Assembly: GCA_963674935.2 (NCBI GenBank)
Contig: CAXXWZ010000002.1
Coordinates: 744,001 to 808,000 of the forward strand
DNA length: 64,000 nucleotides
Direction of reading: 5' to 3'
Source: GCA-2711565 sp963674935
GTDB taxonomy: Bacteria; Bacteroidota; Bacteroidia; Bacteroidales; GCA-2711565
Below the pieces are notes generated by a model. It did not search any database, was not told the DNA's origin, and worked only from the letters and a program-made list of their open reading frames with translations. Positions within the stretch are counted from its first letter, which is position 1; the number at the start of each line of letters is the position of its first letter. A program made the position numbers and the translations under genes. Positions 51,021-59,492 of this stretch are shown piece after piece.

Positions 51021-51104
51021 ATTATGAAACGAAACCAAATTTTTATTATTAACTTTTTAATTACACAACTACGAACCCATGAAATTAATTAATTGCTAAA
51101 TAAC
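50991..51104 (-). ncRNA. Candidate small RNA upstream of pgi, about 110 nt
   Basis: Between pgi and the histidine kinase gene lies a unit with a consensus -7 box on the minus strand (51116-51109), about 110 bases without any ORF, and an intrinsic terminator. A separate pgi promoter lies downstream of that terminator. Blocks ACCAAAT (51034-51040) and CATGAAATT (51078-51086) recur in the same order and orientation in the RNA candidate at 39256-39480. No Rfam class is recognised. Confidence 0.5.
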
Positions 51105-51108
51105 TCTA

Positions 51109-51116
51109 CAAATATA
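51109..51116 (-). promoter_or_regulatory. -7 promoter element of the candidate sRNA
   Basis: Minus strand TATATTTG, a full match to TAnnTTTG; no TTG is found at the -33 spacing. Confidence 0.5.
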
Positions 51117-51201
51117 TGACGATGTTTTAAGCCCATTTGTTAAGGAAGATTAACAAACGTTAAAAAATGTTAATAGACTGTAAATCATTAAGATCAAATC
51201 A

Positions 51202-51210
51202 TACATTTGC
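51202..51210 (+). promoter_or_regulatory. -7 promoter element of the histidine kinase gene
   Basis: TACATTTGC ends three bases before the ATG at 51214, so the mRNA would start at or next to the start codon. Confidence 0.5.
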
Positions 51211-51213
51211 AGC

Positions 51214-52644
51214 ATGAACAAGAAGTTGATTATACTTATTATTGTTTTAATGTCATTAGCCTTGTTAGGGTTAATGAGCATACAGGTTTATTGGATTAGA
51301 AATGCTGTAATTGTGAAACAAGCTGGATTTGTTCGTAGCGTTAATGAAGCTATTTCGACAGTAGTGCTTAGGCTCGAAAAAATTGAAATGGTTAATAAAT
51401 ATAACACCCCTCTTACCGTATTCTCAAACAGGCAATCTTATACAAAATACCTCGATTCAATAAACGAAGAGTTTAAGAAGGATCTGGCTAATATTTCAAC
51501 CCCTACAGAGTATGAGCTGTTCAATAAAAAATCAAAATTAATTGGTCGAAATATTAGTAGTATGATGGATATTACAAATAGAAAGCCCATTGAAAAAAGA
51601 ATAAATGAACGTTTATTGGATTCATTAATTAATTACGAATTGATAAAATACGGAATCAATACAAATTATGAGTATGGAGTTTATAGTCCTTCAAGAAATA
51701 ATATGTTCATGCAGAAAACTGGCATGTATCCTAATAAATTACTGAGTGAAGAAAGTTTTCATTTTGCACTATTTCCAAGCGATGTTCAAGGAAGCCCAGG
51801 TATTTTGGTTGTGTATTTTCCTAATGAACAAAGATTCCTCATTAGTAAGATGTGGTTATTGCTTTTTGTTTCCGTCGTCTTAATTATTATAATTATTGTA
51901 TCATTTTATACCGCCATCAGTACTATTTTTAAGCAAAAGAAACTTTCGGTAATGAAAAATGATTTCATCAACAATATGACCCATGAGTTTAAAACTCCAA
52001 TTTCAACTATTTCGCTCGTTTGTGAAGCAATGAAAGATAAAGATATTGTGAAATCTGAGGAGATGTATGATAATTATATCGGAATAATTGACGATGAAAA
52101 TACCAGGCTACAGGTAATGGCTGAAAAAATATTGCAAACAGCAATTATTGAAAAAGGAAAATTATATTTGAAAAAAGAATGGGTAGACATTCATGAAATA
52201 ATACTGGAAGATATTAGAAAAATAAAGATTCAGGTAGAAAAACGAAGGGGGGAAATTTTTACTGATTTAAAAGCGGAAAACGTAAAACTTAAAGTTGATC
52301 GTTTACATATCACTAATGTGGTATTAAATTTGCTTGATAATGCCATTAAATATACTTTAGATGAGCCGGAGATTTTAGTATCAACTATGGAGTCATCTTC
52401 AGGGATAACGATTAGCATTCAGGATAACGGAATTGGAATTAGTAAAGCAAATCAGAATAAAATATTTGAAAAACTTTTCCGTGTTCCTACTGGTAATGTT
52501 CATAATTTTAAGGGATTCGGATTAGGGTTAAGTTATGTAAAAGCAGTCATTGATAAACATGGGGGTAGTATTCAACTAACCAGTGAGCTAAAAAGAGGAA
52601 CAACATTTAATGTGTTTCTGCCCTATGGTGATCTAAATAATTGA
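51214..52644 (+). CDS. Sensor histidine kinase (RprX-like)
   Basis: Membrane sensor kinase. Membrane segments at residues 4-24 and about 214-236 (LLLFVSVVLIIIIIVSFY) enclose a periplasmic sensor region of about 190 residues with no recognised fold. The HisKA phospho-acceptor His is in NNMTHEFKTPISTIS; the ATPase domain has N-box NVVLNLLDNAIKYT, G1 QDNGIGIS and G2 GFGLGLSYV. The periplasmic layout and partner resemble Bacteroides RprX. It is followed after 3 bases by its response regulator. If the mRNA is leaderless the first ATG is used; an internal Met at 51250 is the next candidate, but the signal anchor favours 51214. Confidence 0.92.
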   Translation: MNKKLIILIIVLMSLALLGLMSIQVYWIRNAVIVKQAGFVRSVNEAISTVVLRLEKIEMVNKYNTPLTVFSNRQSYTKYLDSINEEFKKDLANISTPTEYELFNKKSKLIGRNISSMMDITNRKPIEKRINERLLDSLINYELIKYGINTNYEYGVYSPSRNNMFMQKTGMYPNKLLSEESFHFALFPSDVQGSPGILVVYFPNEQRFLISKMWLLLFVSVVLIIIIIVSFYTAISTIFKQKKLSVMKNDFINNMTHEFKTPISTISLVCEAMKDKDIVKSEEMYDNYIGIIDDENTRLQVMAEKILQTAIIEKGKLYLKKEWVDIHEIILEDIRKIKIQVEKRRGEIFTDLKAENVKLKVDRLHITNVVLNLLDNAIKYTLDEPEILVSTMESSSGITISIQDNGIGISKANQNKIFEKLFRVPTGNVHNFKGFGLGLSYVKAVIDKHGGSIQLTSELKRGTTFNVFLPYGDLNN

Positions 52645-52647
52645 TGT

Positions 52648-53340
52648 ATGGAACAACAAAAAGTATTATTAGCAGAAGATGATAAAAATTTAGGTACCAT
52701 CTTGCAATCTTATTTAATTGCCAAAGGATATCCAACGGATTTATGTATTAATGGAGAAGAGGCTTTTAATTGTTTTAAGAAGGCGGAATATGACATTTGT
52801 ATTTTAGATGTAATGATGCCTATTAAAGATGGATTTACGCTGGCAAAAGATATTCGGGAGATTGATAAGGAAATTCCAATCTTGTTTTTAACTGCCAAAA
52901 CACTGCAAGAAGATAAACTTAAAGGTTTTGAAATTGGAGCCGATGATTATATCAGTAAACCTTTTAGTATGGAAGAATTACTGATGAGAATGAAAGCCAT
53001 CCTGAGGCGAGCCGGTCAGAATATTAATTCTTCTAAAAATAATATTTTTAAGCTTGGAAAATTTGTTTTTGATTATAATCGGCAACTTTTGGTTATTGAT
53101 GAGGACGAACAAAAATTAACCTCAAAAGAAGCTGAATTATTAAAGTTACTCGGTGAAAATTTGAATCAAGTACTTGATAGAAGTGAGGCTTTAAATAAAA
53201 TTTGGTACGATGATAGTTATTTTAATGCCAGAAGCATGGATGTTTACGTTACCAAACTTAGGAAGTATTTAAAAGCTGATGCAAACGTCGAATTATTAAA
53301 CGTTCATGGTGTTGGTTTTAAATTGGTTGTTAATGACTAG
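52648..53340 (+). CDS. OmpR-family response regulator (RprY-like)
   Basis: Receiver domain (residues 1-120): acidic pocket AEDD, phospho-acceptor Asp in CILDVMMP, Thr in FLTAK and Lys in SKPFSMEEL. A winged-helix output domain (about 135-230) has LTSKEAELLKLL and RSMDVYVTKLRKYL. The sequence CILDVMMPIKDGFTLAKDIR and FLTAKTLQEDKLKGFEIGADDY closely follows RprY as I remember it from Bacteroides. It forms a two-gene unit with the kinase and converges with the serine hydrolase gene (4-base overlap). Confidence 0.94.
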   Translation: MEQQKVLLAEDDKNLGTILQSYLIAKGYPTDLCINGEEAFNCFKKAEYDICILDVMMPIKDGFTLAKDIREIDKEIPILFLTAKTLQEDKLKGFEIGADDYISKPFSMEELLMRMKAILRRAGQNINSSKNNIFKLGKFVFDYNRQLLVIDEDEQKLTSKEAELLKLLGENLNQVLDRSEALNKIWYDDSYFNARSMDVYVTKLRKYLKADANVELLNVHGVGFKLVVND

Positions 53341-54527
53341 ATCGGGTTTTTCAATAAACCAATTACACCCAACTCAAAATTTTCATCATCTAAAATATCC
53401 CATAATTTTGATGAACCTGGGCCTTTTGCACGATTACTCAAAACAATAATTGATTTTTGTTGTTTCATATCGCGAATATAAAAAGCTCGAAACCCTTTCC
53501 ACCATCCATAATGATATACGGTGTTTTCTCTATCACCTTTTATTCTCCAGCCAAAACCGTAATTATCTATTCTTTTTCTTGATTTAGGACTACCAGGTTC
53601 AAATGCCAATTGAAGTGTACTATCGCTGATAAGTGTATTATTATAAAGTGCCTGATCAAACTTGAACATATCTTCAACACTGGTGTAAACGCCTTTATCT
53701 CCCATTACACCGTTTAAGTATTCATTACGCTGCCTGATTGGTCGCCAACCGCTATATCGATATCCCGGAATACCTTTTAAAATATATGCAGAAACTTCTT
53801 TTTCGCCATTCATATTGTACACAAAACTGTCATCCATCTTCAATGGCTTGAATATTTTATTCGTAATAAAATGATCGAATGAAGACTTACTCACCCGTTC
53901 AATAATATTTGCAAGGATAGCATAATTGGTATTGCAGTAGTGAAAGCCATTATTAGGCTGGAAATATACCGTGGGTTTATGTTTAACAAACAATTTTAGC
54001 ATCTCATCATTAGTGAGCGGAATCGTTTTATCTTTCCATTGCTCATGTGCCAAAGTCATGTATCGTGATAAACCAGATCTATGATTCATCAATAATCTGA
54101 TAGTAATTCCCTCATAAGGAAATTCAGGTAAATAAGCTCTGATGTCTGTATCAAGTTGAACAAGGCTATCTTTAAATAGCATCAGAGCTGCAGTTGCCGC
54201 AAACATTTTTGAAACAGAAGCAATTTGAAAAGATGAAGTGGTAGTGATATTTGTTTTTTTACGAATATCAGCATAACCAAAGGCTTCCTTATAAACCAAC
54301 CTTCCTTTTTCTGCATACAATACAGCGCCTGAAAATGCATGTTTTTTATGCAGATTTTCAAAAGTGGCATGTAACCTTTTTGATTTTTCATTGATTGTTT
54401 GTTGATCTAAATCAACAAATAATTCATCTGAAATTTGGGGGATATTATTTGTTTTTTCTTGCTTTGTTTTGCATCCCCAAAGGCTCAAAATAATGATAAA
54501 AAAATAGGTAATAGTTTTAAACTGCAT
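53337..54527 (-). CDS. Serine hydrolase (class C beta-lactamase/PBP4*-like) lipoprotein
   Basis: Lipoprotein signal MQFKTITYFFIIILSLWGC with lipid Cys19, so periplasmic. The beta-lactamase-fold active site has SVSK (in ASVSKMFAATAAL) and YCN (GFHYCNTNYAILANI), and the third motif is probably HYGWWKG near the C-terminus (HxG type). This fits the broad serine hydrolase family containing esterases and D-aminopeptidases; beta-lactam resistance is not implied. A -7 box TACCTTTGC (minus, 54555-54547) precedes it. Confidence 0.9.
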   Translation of the reverse strand: MQFKTITYFFIIILSLWGCKTKQEKTNNIPQISDELFVDLDQQTINEKSKRLHATFENLHKKHAFSGAVLYAEKGRLVYKEAFGYADIRKKTNITTTSSFQIASVSKMFAATAALMLFKDSLVQLDTDIRAYLPEFPYEGITIRLLMNHRSGLSRYMTLAHEQWKDKTIPLTNDEMLKLFVKHKPTVYFQPNNGFHYCNTNYAILANIIERVSKSSFDHFITNKIFKPLKMDDSFVYNMNGEKEVSAYILKGIPGYRYSGWRPIRQRNEYLNGVMGDKGVYTSVEDMFKFDQALYNNTLISDSTLQLAFEPGSPKSRKRIDNYGFGWRIKGDRENTVYHYGWWKGFRAFYIRDMKQQKSIIVLSNRAKGPGSSKLWDILDDENFELGVIGLLKNPI

Positions 54528-54546
54528 ATGCTGATTTTTTGCCTTG

Positions 54547-54555
54547 GCAAAGGTA
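54547..54555 (-). promoter_or_regulatory. -7 promoter element of the serine hydrolase gene
   Basis: Minus strand TACCTTTGC, 20 bases before the start codon at 54527. Confidence 0.45.
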
Positions 54556-54621
54556 TCAGAATTGATAAATTTTATGCTTGAAATCTTAAAATTTAACAGT
54601 TTTTAACCAAATTCATACACA

Positions 54622-55005
54622 TTATAATTTCTCGAATATATTCTTAAATCTAATATTAACTTGCTCAGCAACTTCGAGTAATTCCTTATTCCCCAGCTGG
54701 TCCATCATTGAATGAGGATCAATTGCGCATATCTCAGTTCCAATTTCTTGCTCAATTACAATTACATTGCAAGGAAGTAAAACGCCTAATTTATCCTCGG
54801 ATGATAATGCCTTAAATGCTAACTGCGGATTGCAAGCACCTAAAATTGTATACCTTTTAAAATCAACATCGATTTTTTTCTTTAGAGTATCTTTTACATC
54901 AATTTCTGAAAGTATTCCAAAACCTTGCTCCTTGAGTAAAATCGTAACCTTTTCTATGGCTTCATCAAAAGTATAATTAACTATTTTATTGAGATAATAT
55001 TTCAT
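54622..55005 (-). CDS. DUF302-domain protein
   Basis: Small cytoplasmic DUF302 protein, 127 residues from the chosen start MKYYLNKIVNYTFDEAIEKV. Family blocks: VTILLKEQGFGILSEIDVKDTLKKK, YTILGACNPQLAFKAL and LLPCNVIVIE. The two cysteines in GACNP and LPCN are typical. A longer start at 55029 is excluded by a -7 promoter box at 55034-55027 that covers it. The role of DUF302 proteins is unsettled; heme- or thiol-related functions have been suggested for relatives. Confidence 0.88.
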   Translation of the reverse strand: MKYYLNKIVNYTFDEAIEKVTILLKEQGFGILSEIDVKDTLKKKIDVDFKRYTILGACNPQLAFKALSSEDKLGVLLPCNVIVIEQEIGTEICAIDPHSMMDQLGNKELLEVAEQVNIRFKNIFEKL

Positions 55006-55026
55006 GTGTTTCGGTTTTCTTAATTC

Positions 55027-55034
55027 CAAAATTA
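55027..55034 (-). promoter_or_regulatory. -7 promoter element of the DUF302 gene
   Basis: Minus strand TAATTTTG, about 22 bases before the ATG at 55005; it decides the start codon of that gene. Confidence 0.5.
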
Positions 55035-55143
55035 ACGAATTTTTTTGGGATGCACCTCCATTATCGGACAGTTTATAGTTGTATTCAAAGTCTGATAATT
55101 TTGCCTAAAGATAAATCCTTGAAATCGCGACCTTAGCATTTTA

Positions 55144-55159
55144 TGGCATGTCCTTTGCA
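55144..55159 (+). promoter_or_regulatory. Sigma-54-type promoter (-24/-12)
   Basis: TGGCATGTCCTTTGCA: GG and GC are separated by exactly 10 bases, as required by RpoN, and both half-sites (TGGCA, TTGCA) match the consensus. The predicted start is near 55170. It is the only such match I found in the non-coding parts of the window. Confidence 0.6.
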
Positions 55160-55167
55160 GAAAAGAA

Positions 55168-55488
55168 ATGCATAATAAAATAAAAATGAGAGACAGTATT
55201 CTTATCCTATTTTATATTATCCTAACCATCCCAGTCGCTATAATTGGTAGTGATAGGCAGCTAGGTCTCATGAGATCAATCTTTATAGGTCTGTTGGTCA
55301 CTTCGGTTATCGGTTTGATGTTGGTTTTATTTTCGCCTAAGAAATTGCAAGTATCACATTATAAAATTCTGAGAAAATGTTCAGATTGTGGCAATGATAG
55401 TGAAAAAGGTTACTGTGAAAAATGTAGTAATGAAAAAAATTGGAATTTAGTTAGTCAACAGTCTTACAACCATTATCATCAAGTATAG
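55168..55488 (+). CDS. Small membrane protein with C-terminal zinc ribbon
   Basis: Unrecognised 106-residue protein. Two membrane segments (about residues 9-27 and 35-53) are followed by a cytoplasmic ribbon CSDCGNDSEKGYCEKC (about 77-92) with two CxxC pairs. A sigma-54-type promoter ends 8 bases before the first ATG, and its predicted transcript begins near 55170. Translation may therefore start at the second ATG, 55186 (MRDSILIL), giving 100 residues. It stands alone between DUF302 (divergent) and the TolC gene, so its function cannot be inferred from neighbours. The following gap 55489-55733 holds only the tolC promoter region. Confidence 0.65.
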   Translation: MHNKIKMRDSILILFYIILTIPVAIIGSDRQLGLMRSIFIGLLVTSVIGLMLVLFSPKKLQVSHYKILRKCSDCGNDSEKGYCEKCSNEKNWNLVSQQSYNHYHQV

Positions 55489-55698
55489 CAGTTGAACGCT
55501 CTAACCCATTTCAATCTTAAAATCAGATTTATCGAATAAATTATTGGATTTCTGAGCTTTAGTTATTTACAATAAAAAATTTATGTCCATATACGTACAT
55601 CTACTGTAACTATATGAACACTCTCAACGTCAAATATGTCAAATGCTACAAATAATAATTTGATAATCATATCTTTAAAATTGTGGCATATTTTTAGT

Positions 55699-55706
55699 TA
55701 CTTTTG
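55699..55706 (+). promoter_or_regulatory. -7 promoter element of the TolC-family gene
   Basis: TACTTTTG matches TAnnTTTG, 28 bases before the ATG at 55734. Confidence 0.45.
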
Positions 55707-55733
55707 TTCACCTATTAAATAAAACAAAAAGAA

Positions 55734-57131
55734 ATGAGACATTTTAGTGCATTGAAGCGAGTTAAAATAAACATGAAAATTGTTATGGCTGGTTTACTTA
55801 TTGTTGCAATAAGTGGAACTATGTATTCGCAAAAGGTTTGGACACTTAGGGATTGTATCGAATATGCTTTGGATAATAATATCCAAATTAAGAAAAGTGA
55901 ATTGACAGCTGAAAATTATAAAACAGGTTTGTTACAATCAAAATTGGATTTAATTCCGTCGATTAATGGATCGACAAATTATACTTTTAGTAGTGGACGT
56001 ACTGACAATGGAGAATTTGAATATGTAAATACGAATACAAAAAGTGCTTCATTTAGTTTATCGTCTGGGGTTACCCTTTTTGATGGATTTCAAAAGTATA
56101 ACACGATTAAACAAGCACAGTTTAATTATTTGGCTAGTAAATATGATTCGGATAAGATGCGTGATGACATTTCGTTATTGCTTGCACAAAATTACCTGAA
56201 CGTTTTATTTAGTATGGAATTAGTCGATCAGGCACAATCGCAATTAAATGTTACCCAGCAACAAATTAGAAATACCCAAAAATTGGTTGATGCAGGAACA
56301 CTTCCCAAAGGAAATTTGCTTGAAATTCAGTCTCAATTTGCTTCTGAAGAAGTAACCTTAATAAATGCCGAAAATCGTCTTAACCTTGCCTATCTTGATT
56401 TAATGCAATTGCTAGAGTTACCGGCAACGAATGATTTTAAAATTGAAAAACCAGTTCTTTCTATCGGAAATGAAATGAATCTACTCCCAACAGAGCAAAT
56501 TTATGGGATTTCGGTATTACACTTACCTCAGATAAAAAGCGCAGAATTGCGTTTTAAGAGTGCGAGTAAAGGATTAGCGATTGCAAGAGGTTCAAGAAGC
56601 CCTTCCATTTCAGCCTTTGCCGGATGGAGAACCAATTACTATGATCAAATTCACATCTATAATCAAGCAACTACTCCTTGGACTGATTTAGGAATTAAGC
56701 CTTTCAAAGATCAATACAAAGACAATCAGAGTAAATATCTTCAATTCTCATTAAATATTCCTGTTTTTAATGGGTACGCTGTTTCTTCTAATATTGCAAG
56801 AGCAAAAATATCAGAAAGAACTGCTGAATACGATTTGCAACTCTCAAAAAACACACTTCGGAAAAATATTGAACAAGCTTATTCAGATGCACTTGCGGCT
56901 TATAAAACTTATAATGCAAGTATTAAGTCGGTAGCTTCGTTTCAGGAATCTTTTAAATATATGGAGCAGAAATTTAATGTAGGAATTGAGAACTCATTAA
57001 ATTATAATGTGTCAAAAATGCAGCTAACAAGCGCGCAATCTCAATTATTATCTAATAAATACGATTATATTTTCAAATCCAAAATATTAGATTTTTATAT
57101 GGGTATGCCTTTAACGCTTGATGAAAATTAA
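55734..57131 (+). CDS. TolC-family outer-membrane efflux protein
   Basis: Outer-membrane channel with periplasmic helical barrel. Signal peptide (IVMAGLLIVAISGTMYSQ) followed by the TolC opening VWTLRDCIEYALDNNIQIKKSEL. Two OEP repeats are visible, each ending in long amphipathic helices with LLAQNYLNVLF...QLNVTQQQIRNTQKLVDAGTLPKGNLLEIQSQ (in outline) and EQAYSDALAAYKTYNASIKSV. Two starts are possible, 55734 or 55773 (MKIVMAGL); the first fits the promoter, the second the signal peptide. 465 residues. It is followed by a terminator, then the adaptor gene. Confidence 0.92.
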   Translation: MRHFSALKRVKINMKIVMAGLLIVAISGTMYSQKVWTLRDCIEYALDNNIQIKKSELTAENYKTGLLQSKLDLIPSINGSTNYTFSSGRTDNGEFEYVNTNTKSASFSLSSGVTLFDGFQKYNTIKQAQFNYLASKYDSDKMRDDISLLLAQNYLNVLFSMELVDQAQSQLNVTQQQIRNTQKLVDAGTLPKGNLLEIQSQFASEEVTLINAENRLNLAYLDLMQLLELPATNDFKIEKPVLSIGNEMNLLPTEQIYGISVLHLPQIKSAELRFKSASKGLAIARGSRSPSISAFAGWRTNYYDQIHIYNQATTPWTDLGIKPFKDQYKDNQSKYLQFSLNIPVFNGYAVSSNIARAKISERTAEYDLQLSKNTLRKNIEQAYSDALAAYKTYNASIKSVASFQESFKYMEQKFNVGIENSLNYNVSKMQLTSAQSQLLSNKYDYIFKSKILDFYMGMPLTLDEN

Positions 57132-57164
57132 GATTTTTAAAAATATCACAGCTTAAACATTATT

Positions 57165-57195
57165 AAAAGCCCTCCAACAGAGGGCTTTTCTTTTA
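57165..57195 (+). terminator. Terminator after the TolC-family gene
   Basis: Perfect 10-bp stem AAAAGCCCTC / GAGGGCTTTT (57165-57189), 5-base loop, followed by CTTTTA. It separates tolC from the adaptor gene. Confidence 0.75.
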
Positions 57196-57275
57196 AATAA
57201 TAAGGTATCATCACAATTTATTTTGTATTTTTATCGACCAATTACAATTCATAATCACATTAAACATCTTTGTAA

Positions 57276-58640
57276 ATGAAACAAAAGAAATCAAATACCA
57301 AAAAGTATATTATTTGGATAGGAGTTCCACTCCTGATTCTCTTAATCGTTTTTGCAATTAATAAGAAAAAGTCAACTGGAGGAATAAAAGTTAGCACTGA
57401 ACTGGCAGCAAGTAGAACTATTATTGAAACGGTTTCTGCAAATGGAAAAATTCAACCTGAAATTGATGTTAAAATCAGTCCTTATATTTCGGGTGAGGTA
57501 GTTGAACTTTACGTAAAAGAAGGTGATGAGGTTAAAAAAGGTGAATTACTAGCAAAAATAGATCCAGAAATTTACGTTAGAAGTTATGAAAGGGCAGAAG
57601 CAGCTTTAAATACCCAAAAAGCAAATCAGGCTAATGCTAAAGCAAGACTTGCACAAGTTCAAGCGCAATATGCAAATTCAGAACTATCCTTTAATCGAAG
57701 CAAAACACTATTCGATCAAAATGTAGTTTCAAAGGCAGATTTTGACGCTGCACGTGCCTCTTTTCAGGTAGCTGCTGCTGAAGTTGAAGCAGCTCAAGAA
57801 AGTTTAAAGGCTGCCGAATTTTCTGTTGGAAGCACCATTGCTTCTCTTAAGGAAGCAAAAGAAAATTTAAATAGAACAAGTATTTATGCGCCAAACGATG
57901 GAACGGTTTCAAAATTAAATGTTGAAAAAGGAGAACGTGTAACAGGTGCTTCACAGTTTTCATCAGGTACTGAAATAATGCGAGTTGCAAACCTGCAAAA
58001 CATGGAAGTTAATGTTGAAGTTAACGAAAATGATATCGTAAGGGTTAGCTTAAATGATACTTGTTTAATTGAGGTAGATGCTTATTTAAATAAGAAATTT
58101 AAGGGCATTGTTACTGAAATTGCAACATCTGCTAATGTAGTTGGGGTAAGTGCCGATCAGGTTACAAATTTTGAAGTTAAAATTCGAATTCTTCGCGATT
58201 CTTATGATGAATACGTCACGGAAGAAAACCCAAACTATTCGCCATTTCGCCCTGGGATGTCAGCAACTGTTGACATTCAAACAGAAACTGCTTTTGAAAT
58301 CTTGACCTTGCCTATTCAGGCAGTCACTACCCGTTCAGATTCAACTGGAAAAGTTAAAGTGGTAAAAACTGATGAAAATGAAAATACTGATGAATCAATT
58401 GGAGAAAATGATGATGTAGTTGTTGAATATGTATTTTTATATGACGAAGAAAATAGTACCGCTAAACTACAAAAAGTTAAAACGGGTATTCAAAACAATA
58501 CCTTTATTCAAATACTTGAAGGTTTAAAAGCTGGTGACGAGGTTATTGTCGCACCTTATCGTGCAGTGTCTAAAACTTTGAAAGACGGAGACGAAGTTAA
58601 AAAAGTTGATAAAGATAAATTATTTGTAATCGACAAATAG
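57276..58640 (+). CDS. Efflux periplasmic adaptor (MacA/HlyD type)
   Basis: Membrane-fusion protein joining an inner-membrane pump to TolC. N-terminal anchor YIIWIGVPLLILLIVFAI (residues 11-28); barrel-sandwich halves around ISPYISGEVVELYVKEGDEVKKGELLAKIDP and TSIYAPNDGTVSKLNVEKGERV (in outline); an alpha-hairpin of about 100 residues between them; and a C-terminal beta-barrel with a Glu/Asp-rich insert (DENENTDESIGENDD). Adaptors of this type normally pair with MacB-like ABC pumps. None is adjacent: the next gene is tsaB behind a terminator. Confidence 0.9.
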   Translation: MKQKKSNTKKYIIWIGVPLLILLIVFAINKKKSTGGIKVSTELAASRTIIETVSANGKIQPEIDVKISPYISGEVVELYVKEGDEVKKGELLAKIDPEIYVRSYERAEAALNTQKANQANAKARLAQVQAQYANSELSFNRSKTLFDQNVVSKADFDAARASFQVAAAEVEAAQESLKAAEFSVGSTIASLKEAKENLNRTSIYAPNDGTVSKLNVEKGERVTGASQFSSGTEIMRVANLQNMEVNVEVNENDIVRVSLNDTCLIEVDAYLNKKFKGIVTEIATSANVVGVSADQVTNFEVKIRILRDSYDEYVTEENPNYSPFRPGMSATVDIQTETAFEILTLPIQAVTTRSDSTGKVKVVKTDENENTDESIGENDDVVVEYVFLYDEENSTAKLQKVKTGIQNNTFIQILEGLKAGDEVIVAPYRAVSKTLKDGDEVKKVDKDKLFVIDK

Positions 58641-58660
58641 TTAAACATTACCTTGAAATA

Positions 58661-58689
58661 GAGACGCAGGGATGCGTCTCTTCTTTTTT
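58661..58689 (+). terminator. Terminator after the adaptor gene
   Basis: GAGACGC (58661-58667) / GCGTCTC (58674-58680), 6-base loop, followed by TTCTTTTTT. It contains the in-frame upstream ATG of tsaB (58672), which is therefore not used. Confidence 0.8.
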
Positions 58690-58695
58690 CAAATC

Positions 58696-59391
58696 ATGGC
58701 AAAATTATTATTTCTAGAAACTGCAACACAAGTTTGCTCGGTGGCAATTGCTGAGAATGGGAAATTACTTGCAATAAAAGAAAGTGAAACCGCGAATTCG
58801 CATGCTGAAATGCTTACTTATTTTATTCAGGAAGTGCTTGCTGATGCAACGATTGAATTACAGGATTTGGATGCCATTGTGATTAGCAAAGGTCCGGGTT
58901 CATATACTGGCTTGCGAATTGGAGTTTCTTCAGCTAAAGGCTTGTGTTATTCGCTTGATATCCCTCTAATTTCATTGAATACCCTGCAAAGTATTGCTGC
59001 CGGAATGAGTGAAAAAGAACTGGCACCTGATGCCCTTTATTGCCCCATGATTGATGCCCGTCGTATGGAAGTGTATACTGCTTTGTTTGATGGTGAGAAC
59101 AAAGAAATTGAACCCACTTCAGCAAAAATTATTGACGAACATTCATTTAAAAACATTTTAAACAAGCAAATTGTTTATTTCGGAGGTGATGGTGCTGAAA
59201 AATGTAAACCCATTTTATCTCAACATAAAAATGCTAAGTTTTTAGCTGATTTTCGAATTTCATCTAAAGACATGATAAAATTAGCTTCCGAAAAATATAC
59301 AGCTAAACAATTCGAGGATGTAGCCTATTTTGAGCCTTATTATTTAAAAGATTTTATTGCCGGAATTCCCAAAGTAAAAGGCCTGAGATAA
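58696..59391 (+). CDS. tsaB: tRNA N6-threonylcarbamoyladenosine synthesis protein TsaB
   Basis: Scaffold and regulator of the TsaBDE complex that modifies A37 of ANN-decoding tRNAs. ASKHA fold with LFLETATQVCSVAIAENGKLL (residues 4-24), the hallmark KGPGSYTGLRIGVSSAKGL (about 72-90) and DARRMEVYTALF. I choose 58696 (MAKLLFLE) because the upstream ATG lies inside the preceding terminator hairpin. 231 residues, typical. Probably monocistronic. Confidence 0.94.
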   Translation: MAKLLFLETATQVCSVAIAENGKLLAIKESETANSHAEMLTYFIQEVLADATIELQDLDAIVISKGPGSYTGLRIGVSSAKGLCYSLDIPLISLNTLQSIAAGMSEKELAPDALYCPMIDARRMEVYTALFDGENKEIEPTSAKIIDEHSFKNILNKQIVYFGGDGAEKCKPILSQHKNAKFLADFRISSKDMIKLASEKYTAKQFEDVAYFEPYYLKDFIAGIPKVKGLR

Positions 59392-59411
59392 TTAATGATT
59401 AAACAAAATTT

Positions 59412-59482
59412 CGTCATTCTGAACTTGTTTCAGAATCTAAATAAATTGGGTGAAGAGATCCTGAAATTAATTCAGGATGACG
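59412..59482. repeat. Large inverted repeat (CTGAA...TTCAG family)
   Basis: Arms of 27 bases (59412-59438 and 59456-59482) match at about 22 positions; each arm also contains its own CTGAA/TTCAG palindrome. It lies between convergent tsaB and the CDF-like gene. The type is a familiar dispersed repeat in Bacteroidota genomes and may act as a bidirectional terminator. Confidence 0.6.
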
Positions 59483-59492
59483 TTTTAGTGAA

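Noticed and set aside
58672..58695. Upstream ATG as tsaB start
   Set aside because: It lies inside the terminator hairpin of the adaptor gene, and the eight added residues are not part of the TsaB family.
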